From: Crocodylus rhombifer
Taxonomy: Eukaryota > Chordata > Crocodylia > Crocodylidae
Assembly: GCA_038503035.1 (NCBI GenBank)
Contig: JAVSML010025181.1
Coordinates: 421,452 to 485,451, forward strand
DNA: 64,000 nt
Direction of reading: 5' to 3'
Under the pieces are notes generated by a model that ran no database searches, was not told the origin of the DNA, and worked only from the letters and a program-made list of their open reading frames with translations. Position numbers and translations under genes: made by a program. Of the stretch, positions 44,870 to 56,845 are shown one piece after another; position 1 is the stretch's first letter; each line of letters begins with the position of its first letter.

Positions 44870-45331
44870 TATGCATATCACGTGTTGACTAATTAGCTCT
44901 GCAGTACAGCGATACCGTCAACATATGTGCCCGTGTTAGGGTGCAGTAAATTAGTTAAATCTGTGTAGGATAGTACTATCTGGGACAAGTACTATCCTGC
45001 AGCAGAGTAATTTATGCCACCATAATGCACACGTAGATGGTGACAGGGGCTGGCCAGGGCATAAGAGTGCTCCAGTGTGGGGGCTGTCTGCTGGATAGCC
45101 TTACAGTGTAGTACCTTTATGCCCCATCAAGCCCCTCCACCACCCAACACCACAACCCAGAGCCCAGGGCTGATCCCCTGAGTTTGCTGCCAGTCCAGGG
45201 CTGCTTTACCCTGGCTCAAACTGCTGTGGTCCCAGGTGCATGTGTATAAGCTGTGCCCAGGAGCCAAGAACTCCTGTGCAAACTGCTCCAGAGTTTATTG
45301 CTCTGAGCTAATTGCACATGTAGATGTACCC
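44870..45331. mobile_element. PIF/Harbinger-type element, larger diverged copy
   Basis: Shares with 8649-9004 the order 'gcagtaaattagttaaat', 'ggatagtactatctgggaca', 'agtactatcctgcagcagag', a GC-rich core, 'actgctccagagtttattgc' and the right end 'cacatgtagatgtaccc'. The left terminus is eroded. The core is about 100 bp longer than in the 8649 copy. Confidence 0.65.
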
Positions 45332-45469
45332 AGCTAGATGCATCCAGCAAGGAAATAAAATGGTGAATTCTATTGACAGCCAATCTTTATAACGGAGATT
45401 AATGAAACAAAGTGAAAAAGAGGAGTTGAAGATAAGGGATACAAGGATAGGTATGGTGCAATTCATTGT

Positions 45470-45678
45470 GGCTGCATCTACATGAGCAGCCACCTCTGAA
45501 GTCAACACAAGTGGCCACCTCTGAAGCTGTTACTGTGCAGTCATTTAGTACTTGCTTATGCATTAGCAAGTACTAAATGACTGAGCAGTAATTGGTGTTA
45601 CTGAGAAGTACCGTCACCGCACTTTCCCCCCCCAATGCTATGGTGCAGTAGCAACAAGCGTATCATGTACGCATGCCC
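45470..45678. mobile_element. PIF/Harbinger-type MITE (209 bp) with perfect hairpin
   Basis: Perfect TGT duplication (45467-45469 and 45679-45681), left end GGCTGCATCTACA, right end tgtacgcatgccc. Inside is a perfect 19-bp inverted repeat (45538-45556 and 45565-45583, loop tatgcatt). A tandem 'agtggccacctctgaag' motif lies near the left end. Confidence 0.8.
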
Positions 45679-45681
45679 TGT

Positions 45682-47740
45682 TAGGAAAAATGTAATAGGG
45701 AGACTTTGAAATTTATGAACAAGTAAAATGGAAAAGATAAAATTCAGCTATATAAGGATATAATAAATTGAAACTAGATGGACTAGATATCACTGCCAAC
45801 CCTGGAATTTGACTGGGACAATGAAGGTTTACTGAGAACATGAACTGGGTTATAAGTGACCAGGACTTCAATCATAAAATGCCAGTTTCCCCAAGAAGAG
45901 TTGAGAGTCCTCTCCAGCTAAAATGCTGAATCACCAACACTTCTCCTGCACTGTTGCACTAGGATGCCTTACCCACATAGCTCTCAGTGACTTCACTGGC
46001 ATGTACTTGTGCAGAATAAAAGTGGCAGGATATGGCCATTGGCCTTCCTTAAAAACTGCTCTCTCCCTATCCCAACTCTGCCAAGCTATTGAATTTATGA
46101 GACTTGACACCAGTTTGGATGAATATAAGAATGAAATTATTGTGTTCATTCAGGCTAAACATACCTATAAAAATACTTTAGATGATAGGTGTTGCATTTC
46201 TTGATTAGCTGCTTTATAGTTCAATAAAATTGTATGGAAGTACACAGAAAAATGATTCTATTGAGAGAGTCTCAAGATATTCCTGGAGTTTGTTAGGAGT
46301 CTATGAAAAATAAAGAAGTATCCCAGGCTGCACATCTGTACATGTACAGTTACCAACTTTCTTTTAATTTCCTTTGATATAGACACAAAAAAGCCGTTAC
46401 AAGTGAGGGAAGGAAACTACAAGGGAAATTTGTTCCAAGTGTAGATGGACCGTTTGAAAGCCAAAAGGAACCAATGAGCAATGAGATTTTTTTTTTCAGG
46501 CTATTTGGTGAACCCAATTCAATTATTTGTTACAACAAATACACTCAAACTGTTTTAAGTCACCGAACATCCTTCTTTTACTAAATGCAAATATCATGCA
46601 GGAAACCAAAGATTTATAATGTAAAATGCAATAGGAACAGCCTTAAATATAACAAAAGCTTGGTAGTATTAGTGTGAGTAAATGATCTATTTTAAATTGC
46701 TTGGAGCCCTATATGTACATCAGATTACATGGAAATGACAGTTATCAGGTTTCACTGTGGTTAATGAACTTGCCATGGGCTCATATAAAATGTGCTTAGC
46801 TTTGTCCTTTTTGGTTGGGGGAGTGAGGTAATAATAGCATTTTATTGGATCACATTAATCAAACTTAAACACACTGTTCATTAAGACTTCAAACTTTTCC
46901 ATGCCGTCTGCATGCACTGCATAAGGAACTATCTCTTTGGTAAAGACAGCTGTTCTACATTTCCAATCTACTGCATAGAGCTTCTCTGATGAAGAACCTA
47001 AACACAACCTGAAATACAGAAACCTTATAGTTGTCTTCTGTGGTCATTTATCTGAAAATAAAAAAGAATAAGAATTCAAGAGAAGGGTGCCACATAATGT
47101 TGTATATTTGCAGTTATGCTGTTTAACTCCATGCAATACTGATGGCTCTGGAAATTGGGCTACAGCAGTGAAGCTTTTTAGCAGTCATGCCAGAAGCTAA
47201 GTCCCACTCCCTCCCTGACTGCTACAACAATGCCATTCCCGTACATGATTGCTGCTCTTCTTCCTGCTCCCTGCCCAAACTGCGTCTCTTTTTTTTGCTC
47301 CCTGCCCTATCTGCTGCTATGCTCCCTGCTTCTTCCCTAGTTTACTATGTGCTACACAGAGCTACCTGTACCACTTGTGCAGCAGGTGTGCTGGTCACCC
47401 CAGTCTATAAGAAGAGATAAAAGATAGAAACCAGATTGTTTTGTTTGTAGCTAGTTACTTTCTTCCATGATTAATACCCTGCCTCCACATATTCCAAGAT
47501 TTCAGAGTAGAGTAACTTGAATTGCACTTAAAAAATGTTTCTTTGCTAGACAGGTACCGGCATGGTTCCAACTTGAAACTTAGTCAGAGCCTAATTCTGT
47601 TACCAAATGAAGGTGAAAGGGACCATGCCAGGAATGTCCCTCCTCTATGCCTTTATAATCTCCTCCAGGCCTTACAGACCAGTACACAGACTTTAAGGGG
47701 TGGGCTAGGTAGAAGTACATTGATTCTCCATTTTTGCTAA
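45682..47740. other. AT-rich non-coding block, nothing recognised
   Basis: No element ends or coding region recognised. Near 47187-47415 a cytosine-rich patch has an open frame without family resemblance. Confidence 0.4.
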
Positions 47741-48230
47741 GTGCATGTCCAGGTGAACGTGGATGTTTGGTTCCCTGAGGACAAGTAGTAGCAGTGCACC
47801 TTGTGCCACTGCTACTTGTCTCTGGGGAATGCCTGTGCCATGCACACTTTGGCGCACGGCAAGTTACCCCTGGCTGCACTAGGCTGGCCCCAGAAGCCTT
47901 ACCTGTGGTCCTGGGGGTCTCCTGGGGCTGCAGTAGTGGCGATTCTGCCACACGGAGCCTGGCCAGCAGCCACAGTGTGGCTCTGGGTAGCCTGGCTCCG
48001 CTTTTGAGCAGTGTGTGCCACTCTGCTTTTTTTCCCCACCCCCCAAATCTTTTTGACCCCTGGAGATCCAGGAGTAAAAAAAAATCCGTGAAGTGGAAAA
48101 AAAGGCGGAGGAGCGCACGCAAGGGCAGCGCTCCCTTGCAGTGCAGAGAACATCTGAATGCGTGGGATGAGGCGCTGCAGACATGTTTGAGACAGCACAT
48201 ACCGCACGGTTGCACTCATCTGGATGTGGC
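47741..48230. mobile_element. GC-rich TIR element, family copy 2 (about 490 bp)
   Basis: The left end GTGCATGTCCAGGTGAACG and the complement of the right end (gccacatccagatgagtgca) are imperfect inverted repeats. A strong hairpin ('gacaagtagtagcagtg' against 'cactgctacttgtc') lies at 47778-47820. The middle shares 'ctctggggaatgcc', 'aggctggccccagaagcctt' and 'tcctgggggtctcc' with 20473-20845. Several long overlapping open frames (up to 211 codons) on both strands reflect GC content and are not genes. Confidence 0.55.
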
Positions 48231-49641
48231 TTCAGGGTGCACATACAAATCACATGTTGGTTACTGTAGACCTCTACCATTCTATTGATTTACCTAGTAC
48301 CTAGTCTGTCTCACTCAGCCCAGCACCAGTGCCAGCATTTACCTCTGAGCATGCCTGTGGGAAGCAGGGAAACATTAACTTAAGAGTGGAGCACTGATAC
48401 AGAAACATTGGAGGCAACAAGAATGTAAATGTTTCACAGCCATTTTGTAACATGCAGAGTATAGTGTGGCTTCTCTAAAGCATTGCAGAAACAAACACTT
48501 CTGACAATAATGTTTGCATTTTTTGACCATGAACTGGTGCAGACCAGTAGTTCTGTGCCTAAACATAGTTAGTTAATGCACAGGCAGAAGGAATTTTCCT
48601 AAGCTGCTTTGAATATATAGCCACCTGTAACATAAATAACAACATCAATAATGTTTACAGGCACTGCACTGTAAACAAGTTCCAACACTGTAAAGCATGA
48701 AATGTATGTGTCAAGTTTATTATGCTTCCTTTGCCTCAAGCTGATTAGTGCAAATTAATATTTCACACTAATCAGCATAAGCAGTTAGCACACAATTTGG
48801 ATTTAGGGATTTTTCCTGATTGCATTAAAAATGTATTTAGGCTATTTTTGTATCGTGCAAATAGAGCAAAAATACCGTCACTTTTTTTTGGTGCTAGTTT
48901 TACAGTGCTAATGTGACCCTGCTAATAATAATGTCTGAATGGGAAAGCAGTTTTTCCATATAAATGCAATAATAGTTGTAACAGATAGAACTCCTATCTA
49001 GAATATATTCATATCAAATTTGAAAGCTTTCCATGATTAAATGAAATGAGTATTTAACTCCATTTTTAATTTCTTAAAATATTTTAAAGCATATTTTACT
49101 GTTTTCTTAATTAGCACGTAATATCAACTTTATAAATAAAACATTGCTAGAATGTGGTCCAGAAACATCCCCATTATTTTCTCAACCTTTCCAAATGACA
49201 CTAGTACAAATCAAATCTAGACATCTATTATTTGAAGACATCAGTGTGAATACCTGCCATAAACTTAGGTTCCCGCTATTTGCATTTAGCTGGATCAAAC
49301 ATAAACCTTACATCACCTTCCTGCTGAAAAGAACAAATAAGAATGACAACTTTCACATTCCAAACTAAATATGAAATGTACCTGTTTGCCCACAATTTCT
49401 TACAATAGTGCACTCACTTCTTACAGATTCGTTCATGAAACAAAGGAATCTTCATCCTGCCAACTCCATCAATTTCTGGAAACATTAAGAAACCAGTCCC
49501 ATTTCTGGTAAAGTTTGTACAGAAAATTCCCATTGATTTTTACGGAAGTGGGATCAGGTGCTTTGTTTCCCAAATTTAATTCAGGTTGCAGCCCTTAAAG
49601 GTTGTGGAGAGGAGGTGTCCAGCATCAAACTCAGCACTAAA
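48231..49641. other. AT-rich non-coding block, nothing recognised
   Basis: Contains a small inverted repeat, 'ctgattagtgcaaattaata' followed by 'cactaatcag' (48741-48776). No coding region recognised. Confidence 0.4.
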
Positions 49642-49642
49642 T

Positions 49643-49980
49643 GAGTGCATCTACATGAGATGTTTACTGCAGAACTGACTAATTGGCTCCACAGTAAAGT
49701 CTCAGCATCTACATGTACATCCCTATTAGGCTGCAGTAAACTAATAAATGCCACTGTAGGTTAGTACTTGAAAGTGCAAGTGCTGTGTTGCAGTGGCATT
49801 ATTTAGTGCACCACAGTGTATGTGTGGATGCTGATGGGGCTGGCTGGGGCAGAAGGAAGCTTCAGCTCAGAGCCTGCCTGCTGGCTAGTCCCACACTGGA
49901 GCACCCTCGGTCGCCAGCCAGCCCCTCCCCAGCACATTGAGCCACTCTGCAGCGCATTGCGTTGGTGAGCCAGCCCCCCC
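49643..49980. mobile_element. PIF/Harbinger-type element, left part only
   Basis: 'gtgcatctacatgagatgtt', 'ggctgcagtaaactaataaa', 'ggttagtacttgaaagtgca' and 'ggcattatttagtgcaccac' follow the left half of the 8649 family. A GC-rich core follows and stops at a C-run near 49980. The right terminus is absent, so the copy is truncated. Confidence 0.65.
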
Positions 49981-50043
49981 GGCTTCATTGCCCGGAGGAA
50001 ACAGAGGATTCTTTAGGCAGATTGGCTGGGAGAAAGACTCAAA

Positions 50044-51268
50044 TGTGACCCTCCATGATTGGACAAGGCTTGGGTGATGTCACACCGGGTACGTAAGAGC
50101 TCAGAGGATTCTGGGGCTATTATTCATTTGCCAGCTGAGAGCAGCACTGCTACATTGGGAGCTAGAAAACTCTGCTCCCTGTGGCGGGTCCCTGTCCCCC
50201 TTTGCTGAAGAGGCAAACAAACACTATTTCAAGGGAAAGCCTCAAGTAGAGGGAGAGAAAGTCTGTTTTGGAGTTTAAGACTATTGCCTCCCTCTTTCTT
50301 TTTTTTTTTCTTAAGTGGGTTAATGCCATGGGGTATTAATCTGTGAGCAAACTGCCCAGGAATGGGTCCTGCCAGTTTCTGACTACACCAGCCTTAAGTG
50401 GGATTAACACCATGGGGGTGTTACTCACTGGAGCAGGCTGCCAGGAATGGCTCCAAGGCCCTGGCCCCCTCTGATTTGTAATTGTATCTTCTCAGCATGG
50501 GGTAGAGCTGACACTGGGTGTCCAGGTTGCAGCCCTAGGCCTGGGCCCTTTTTTTCCTGCTGTTTCTGCAGCTGTTGTGTTTCAGCCTAGCTGTGTGGCT
50601 GAACCCCAGCTATATGTTCAGACCTCAGTGCAGTATAGGCCTGGCCGGCTTTTGCCCAGTGGGGGAGGCCTGACCTCTCCTTCGAAGTTTCTTTGTGCAG
50701 TTTCTGCCCAGCAGAGCTGAGGTTGGGCCTAGGACTGAAAGGATAGGCCTTGCTGTCTGGAGCCCTAAAGGCCACCTCATGGAAGTGGGATTGCCTGACA
50801 CTTGCAGGGAGCAACAAGCGGTCCCTTGCAACACAGAAAGCTCTCTAGCAGCTTCCCATGGCTCAGCAAGCCCAAGGAGCAGCTCAAAAGACTCTCCAGT
50901 GAAGCCCCCATCCCCAGCCCATTGTTGAAGGCCCTGGAAGAGCCTTTTGGATGAGCCACAAGTCCTAGACTGCCTAGGCATGGATGAAGCCTCCCCAAGA
51001 AGGTGAATCTATGAACTGTGCATTGTAATTGGTAGTGTTTAAAACTGTATTCAGTGTTTTCTTTGCCTTTGTTTTCCATAATAATTTTTTTTTCTGTGTT
51101 TAAACTGCTTGTGAGGAGGTATTTTGTTCATGCGGGACATCTTAGTAATTTATTTAGTGTTTCTCAGGCAGTCTGGGTGGGGGCTTGAGCCAAGGTAAAA
51201 TGTATTTAGACCCCCAAATTGTACTCGGCTCTTGTTGCTGTCCACCAGCGTCCGGCAGAAGGGTTACA
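50044..51268 (+). mobile_element. Probable solo LTR (1225 bp)
   Basis: The block starts TGTGACCC and ends GGGTTACA, short inverted ends of the TG...CA class. Near the left end are 'tgattgg' (a CCAAT-type box on the other strand) and 'gtgatgtcacacc', as in LTR promoter regions. The GC-rich body and T-rich stretch near 51085 would fit U3 and R/U5 parts. No 5-bp target duplication is preserved (TCAAA versus CTAAG), and no internal retroviral genes follow. Classification as endogenous retrovirus or Gypsy LTR is open. Confidence 0.5.
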
Positions 51269-53888
51269 CTAAGATTTTACTGTTGCTGGAGTGAAAATAG
51301 CTCTAGACAGTCAATGAAAGATTGTTAATAATAGAACTATTGTAGTTAAATTTCTTTAGACAAATGAAAGATGAGTGAAGCAGTCTGGCTGGATGCCAAC
51401 CAGCAACACACCAGTGCTTCTTCCCTAATTTGGATGGCTCTGGTATGTTCAGAAATGGCCCAGAGCCATTTGCAGCCCAGTTTGAGGTCTGCTTTGTATA
51501 CCAGAAATCAAATCTCTACATTACATTAGTTAGAGTTGTTCATAATACACATACCCCATTATCAGTTAAATAAATCCCCTTCCACTGTCTTCTTCACTTA
51601 CACCTCTCCACAAATGCTGCTCTTTCTGCTTTGCTTAGTAATACAGAAACATTTATATAACTGGATATGTCAGCACAACATGTGTGTAATGTTCTGACAA
51701 ATACCATAATTGCAGTCCATTTGTCAACAGATGACAGCTTTAATAACAGCCGTATGCACATCACATGAAATATCCACACGCTTCTTAAATAAATGTTGAT
51801 TGAAAAATTTACTGCTGTAGCAAGACATTTTAGAACTTGGATTTTAGTTTGAAGTTCACTCATAAATGAAAACATATGTCCGTAAGTGGGAATCCAGCCT
51901 TTCACATTACCCAAGACTTGCATGCTATTGTTGATTTAGCTCTACTTAGTCAAAGTCAAATGAAGTTCATTAAACCTGGGAACCTGACCTCATACATGAC
52001 ATTACAAGACTAATTGGAATTCCTTTAGGCAAAACTGAAAGAGCTTATGGGGATAACTACATTCTCACAAACACCCTCTATATGCCCTTTCAGCTCTCTG
52101 AGGGCTCACAGGGTGAGAGGCCATGCAGCATTTGGCCCATGGTATATATTTCAAAGGCCTCATGATACATATACATGACATGAGTGGCATTCTGGCCCAT
52201 GTGTGCTACTGCTATGACAGTATATACAGCGCATTTAGATAGGGTAGCGTGAATTGGAGAAAAATTCTCTCAGTAGAGAAGCACAGAGCTAATTCTTTAT
52301 TTCACCCACTCAGAAGCCTTTTTTAAGGGTAGTAACAAGACACATTGCTGTTGTCCCAGGGGAGTGGGAGAAGTGATGACTCCTCACACACTGGGAGTGT
52401 TCCTGCTACTATAATCCTGTACTCATGAAGAGCAGCCTGCCCTCCTCTGCCAATCTTCTTTCACAGGCCTGTGGAAAGGGTGGGCAGATCTCCTCCCCAG
52501 TCATTCTTGAAGAAGAGGATGGGGCAGTCTGCCTCATTACCCAACCAACACTGGAGAAAGAGGGCTCCTTGAGAAAGACGGCCTCCTGCCCATCTGCTGT
52601 AAAACCAGACAGACTGTATTGTGCCTATAAGGGACACAGGCTGTGCAGAAGGCAGACACAGCTTCCTGGAGCTCCGAGGAAGGTTGGCAGAGTGGAGCCA
52701 TTGAGCTACACAAATGTAGTGTTTGTTCCCCTTTGGGCCCATCTAACTCAGCTGCTCATTGAAAAGGACTAGGAGAGATCTGCAGCTACTTCCACTCTAC
52801 TTCCTCCTGTTCCCCTTAGTGGCTGTAGCTTATATATCAAGCTTTAGCTCCTGGAACATGAACCATGATACTGTGCCAGAAATTTTCACAAAGTTTCTCA
52901 TGCAGGAAGTCTCCTTAGAAAAACCACTAGTTAATGTGTGTGTTAATTCTCCATCTCTACAAGATTCAGAGAGGCTAAAGATTATTACATGCCATGTAGA
53001 AAGCTTTTAATCAAAATGTAGCAGCTCACATTTTCAGCTTTGAAGCTTTTCCCAACCTACTCTTGATCTGTTGGCCTAACTGACAGGTATCACTCTTGTG
53101 CAGTAGCAGGAAGCTAAGCACTGCCTGACTCAAAAATGTTGGAATTGCAGAGCTTCCTTCTGCTTGGCAGGTTTCCTGGATAGATCTTTACATTCAGATA
53201 TTGCTAAGGAACATCAGCAAGGTAGTCACTTGGTTTGTCTTAAAGTTTCAGTGGAATTTGGACCCCACTCTCTCTTAGAAGCCCTTAAAAATCCCAGTTT
53301 AATTTATTTAACTTTGTTTATTGAGGTTTTTTTACATCGGGATAAGAATCATTTGCAAGAGAAGAAAATGAGCTACAAGAATACTATGTTTCTGGATAGA
53401 AGGAAAAAGTTAATAGAAACCAAGGCTTTACAGAGCAGACTATGAATAATTAATTAGTCTCCAGTAAATAAAGGTACTGGTGATGACCTGCTAGACACAT
53501 AGTAATGATGGAATAAAAGTGAGTGTGCAACTACAAAGAGGACTGTCCATCCTATTTAACCTTTACATAGTTAAAGTGAAAAAGGTCAAAGTCTATTGAT
53601 TAATCTTTTTTTTTTTTTTTGCAAATGGGATAAAAGAATTTCAAACTCAATAAAATTCTTCATCTTTCTCTCTGATTGTGTCAGTCGCTCATCTCAAGTA
53701 AAGACGTCCTTGGATATCCTTCAGTCAATTACTTAACACTAGTCTGGTTTCAAACATATCATAATTCATAAGGCACCTTTTTTGGCCATTGGTAAGGCTG
53801 CTTTGAGATGTAAAACTCATTTTGTATTTATCCATTCTAATATAATTGAATAAGAGCAGTATTAAATATTTTAGAGCCATTTGGGTCT
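51269..53888. other. Non-coding block, nothing recognised
   Basis: Mostly AT-rich, with a more balanced stretch at 52420-52770 containing an open frame on each strand (115 and 93 codons). Their overlap and lack of family resemblance argue against coding. Confidence 0.4.
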
Positions 53889-53892
53889 CTGT

Positions 53893-54135
53893 GGGCGTGT
53901 GTACATGAGACACTGCTGTGCAGTCATTACTGCACATTTATTTATCACTGGTATTAGCAAGTACTGAATAAATGTGCAGTAACTGGAGTAGCACCAGCAG
54001 ATGCCTTTTTGGTGATGCTACTGCGCAATAGTCTAATAAGTCTGTAAAGTAGTGTATTAGCAGTAGTAGTGCTGTGATGTGCTACTGCACAGTATTTTTT
54101 GGCTACTGCAGTCAGCCTCTTCTGTAGATGTGCCC
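53893..54135. mobile_element. PIF/Harbinger-type MITE (243 bp)
   Basis: Left end GGGCGTGTGTACATGAG, right end tgtagatgtgccc, flanked by TGT and AGT. A perfect 14-bp inner inverted repeat (actgcacatttatt and its complement) surrounds 'tatcactggtattagcaagt'. It resembles the copies at 4146 and 45470. Confidence 0.78.
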
Positions 54136-54150
54136 AGTGTTGCTGTGAAC

Positions 54151-55219
54151 TGTCACGGGGTGGGCATGATCTCCTCTAGCCCCCCCTACCATGCCAAGTT
54201 CGCTTCTAAGAACCCTCAAATCTTGCCCGCCATGTCTTGATCTTGCAAGTATTAAAGGGAGGCTGCCTTTTGTCCCCTTGGCTACGGTGCTTTGATGTAC
54301 CCTGGCCCCTTTCTGTACTGTGTGTGTCTCAATGCACCCAGCTTTATGGGCTATGCGTGGCTCCAACCACCCCTGTACCACACCCCAAGTCTCGCTAATG
54401 TACTGGACGTTGTTTGGTCTTAGCCACAGCCCTTGTCTCTCTCGGCACCCTCTCTGGCGCTTGGGCTTTCCGCAGCCCTCATGTCTCTTGGAGCCCTCTG
54501 GCACTCACCAATTGCTGCCCCCCCGTCTGGGGCTTCTCGCACTGCCCCCTTTGCTCTGGGGCTTCTTGCGCTTGGGGCTCAGGTGGCTGTAGCCATGCCT
54601 GGCTCCAACTCTCCTCCTTGGGGTCTTGAATCCCCCTGCAGGGCTCAAGCAGCCTCAGCCTTTCCTGGCCTCCAACTCTCTGCTCCCCTTCTCGGGCCTG
54701 GGGTCAGTGCACCCCAAAAATGCTGCGCCCTCTCTGGTGCCTTTCTTGCTGCCCCCTTTGCTCTGGGGCTGGGGTCCCCATGCTGTCGTGGGTCCCCTAT
54801 GAGGGCTCCTCCAACCCCTAATAGCCTCACCCAAACCACCAGTCATAAACAATAAACAGAAGACTCAAGCCCATTGGCTATAACAAAAATCTATGCCAGT
54901 TGGCAACAATATCATTCTTCCTGCCACACCAGAGTTGCTCCATCTTCCCCCAATCTCAAGCCATACCTGCAGTCTGGCCTCTCCATTTTTTTTTTTGCTC
55001 AGTACAGTAGAGCTCCTTCCCCTCCAGCTGCCAGCAGGGAACTCCCTGCCTGGCCTCAGACTGGGAGTTATATAGGAGCCAGGCCCTGCCCCTTCCAGTC
55101 AGCTGACTCCCACCGGTTACCCTGGCAACCCCCACCTGGGCTCCTTGATTACTGCTAGGGCTCTTTCCCTAGCAGTTTCCACTCTTCCTAGGAGCAGGGC
55201 ACCTATGTGTTTTGCGACA
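54151..55219 (-). mobile_element. Solo LTR (1069 bp) with perfect 5-bp target duplication
   Basis: Read on the minus strand it begins TGTCGCAAAACAC and ends CACCCCGTGACA (TG...CA ends). It is flanked by TGAAC on both sides (54146-54150 and 55220-55224). A TATA box lies about 150 bp from its 5' end. The body is GC-rich, with repeated modules such as 'cccctttgctctggggc' twice (54547 and 54757). No gag, pol or env sequence adjoins it, so recombination has presumably removed the interior. It belongs to an endogenous retrovirus or other LTR retrotransposon; I cannot say which. Reading frames inside are artefacts. Confidence 0.88.
55068..55074 (-). promoter_or_regulatory. TATA box of the solo LTR
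   Basis: Minus-strand TATATAA in the context ggctcctatataactccc, preceded by GC-rich 'ggaaggggcagggcc'. The placement fits the U3/R promoter of an LTR. Confidence 0.6.
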
Positions 55220-55224
55220 TGAAC

Positions 55225-56840
55225 TTTACATATATAGTCAGCAGAGCTGGATGGATATTGCAAACAAGTTTGCTGAAATCTTTAAATAAATGTATTTGAC
55301 TCTTCCGTTATGACTACCATCCTGACATGGCTCAGAATTTGAAGAGAAGACTTCAAGAAATAGGAGTTTTTATAGTTTGAGTTAAGGATTAAGCCCTGTA
55401 CCCAGCAGCTGTAACAGACTCCTATCAGGATCAGGTATACAGGTATACAGGTGGCTACATAAAATAGGCTACAAAGTGAATGTTCATTTTTTGTGTTTAT
55501 TCAACACATCTATACACATCTCATTAGCTTTCTACATACATTAATAAGAAAACCAATTTTGGATTAATATTCTATAATTGGTGAGGCTGGAAAAGCATCA
55601 GTGAATGTCTAGGATCTGGAAATATTCCCTTTGATTCCAGTAGGAGTGCTCCTATTGACTTCATAGGAGCACTGTTAATTGTGGAAGAGAACTATACTAT
55701 ATGACTTGTGTGACTAAGCAAAAACAGCTCAAGTTTAAAATCTCAACTACCAAATCTTTTGTAACAATTTGTGATCCACATGTAGCAGAATCCTAGATTT
55801 TCAGAAGTAACCCAAACTGCCTCCAAGGGTTTTCAAAGGATTCTGATTTGCTGAGTGAGTACTCTGACCTGTCTGCGATTCCAGCTTCTCTCGCGTATCT
55901 CGTGTTGGCCACTCTCGCACTTAAAATCACTAGTCATGTTTGAAAATCTGAACCAAATTTAATAAAAAATAATTTTTACATTTGAAGAAATCAGACAGAG
56001 GAGGTCTGAAACATTATTCATTGCATCATAGAGGACAAAAGTTTTCCCAACCCCAAAAGCCTAGTTAAATGAAAGTCTGAAAAACGTATAACAATGTCCT
56101 GGTATGGGGTGTATAAGTCCCAGATCCTGAAAACGGGTAATGTTCAAGAAGCTGCATTTTTGGTTAGTCCAAGTGTTTCCTTTTCATCCTCATGATTGCA
56201 TAGAAGAATTTGAAAGCATGACCCAGTGGCATCCCAGTGGCTTCAGAAACCAAAAGGCAAAAACAGAATTGTAAATCTCATGAACTGTATTTAAATCTCA
56301 TGGCTTGAGTGGGGAGGAGGGTCTAACTCCTGGGTTATGAATACTGAGGTAGCAACACTGCTCAAATGCTTCATTTGAGGGTTTTAGATTTGAGGCCTGC
56401 GTTAAGAGACATAAGACTATTATCCCAATGAGTTAAATTAACCCTGGGAGAACCACAGCAACAGTTAGTGGCTATGATAAATTTATTTTTAATTTGTATA
56501 TGTGACTTGCCTCCTGGGCTTCATTGACACAGCTTGAATGAAAGGAATTGGATTTAGGTCAAGTCTATTACAGGCTTATAGATGTCTGCTGCTTACCAAG
56601 GTGTGTGCTAATTAGTTTAGAACCAGTTACAATTATTTATAAATACATTCACAGAATGTCTTGTATATATAAACTACATATATTTATCTGAACTATTTAT
56701 AGTTGTAGAGTTATATAGGAATATATGTGTGGGTGTATTCTTAAGGAATCTTAAGTGGGTGTATCCCTCCAGGAATTATATTATTATATAATTGTGTAAA
56801 GCTAGTTCCAAGAAGGAATTTGCATTACTGAGCATTTTCT
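55225..56840. other. AT-rich non-coding block, nothing recognised
   Basis: Contains a small tandem 'caggtatacaggtatacagg' (55434-55452) and a sauropsid-repeat-like patch 'ttgattccagtaggagtgct' (55632). No coding region recognised. Confidence 0.4.
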
Positions 56841-56845
56841 CTTGT

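Noticed and set aside
45480..45680. Direct and inverted short repeats as a possible CRISPR-like array
   Set aside because: The repeats belong to the hairpin and arms of a MITE. There are no regular spacers, and the host is a vertebrate.
47580..48215. 211-codon minus-strand open frame and overlapping plus-strand frames up to 164 codons
   Set aside because: Open in several phases at once over a GC-rich repeat element with a hairpin and inverted ends. No domain recognised.
51594..51923. 109-codon minus-strand open frame
   Set aside because: No family resemblance, no splice context and AT-rich composition; within chance expectation for 64 kb.
54112..54855. Open frames of 130 and 140 codons around 54.1-54.9 kb
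   Set aside because: They lie within the solo LTR, on both strands, with alanine/leucine/proline-rich content from GC-rich repeats.
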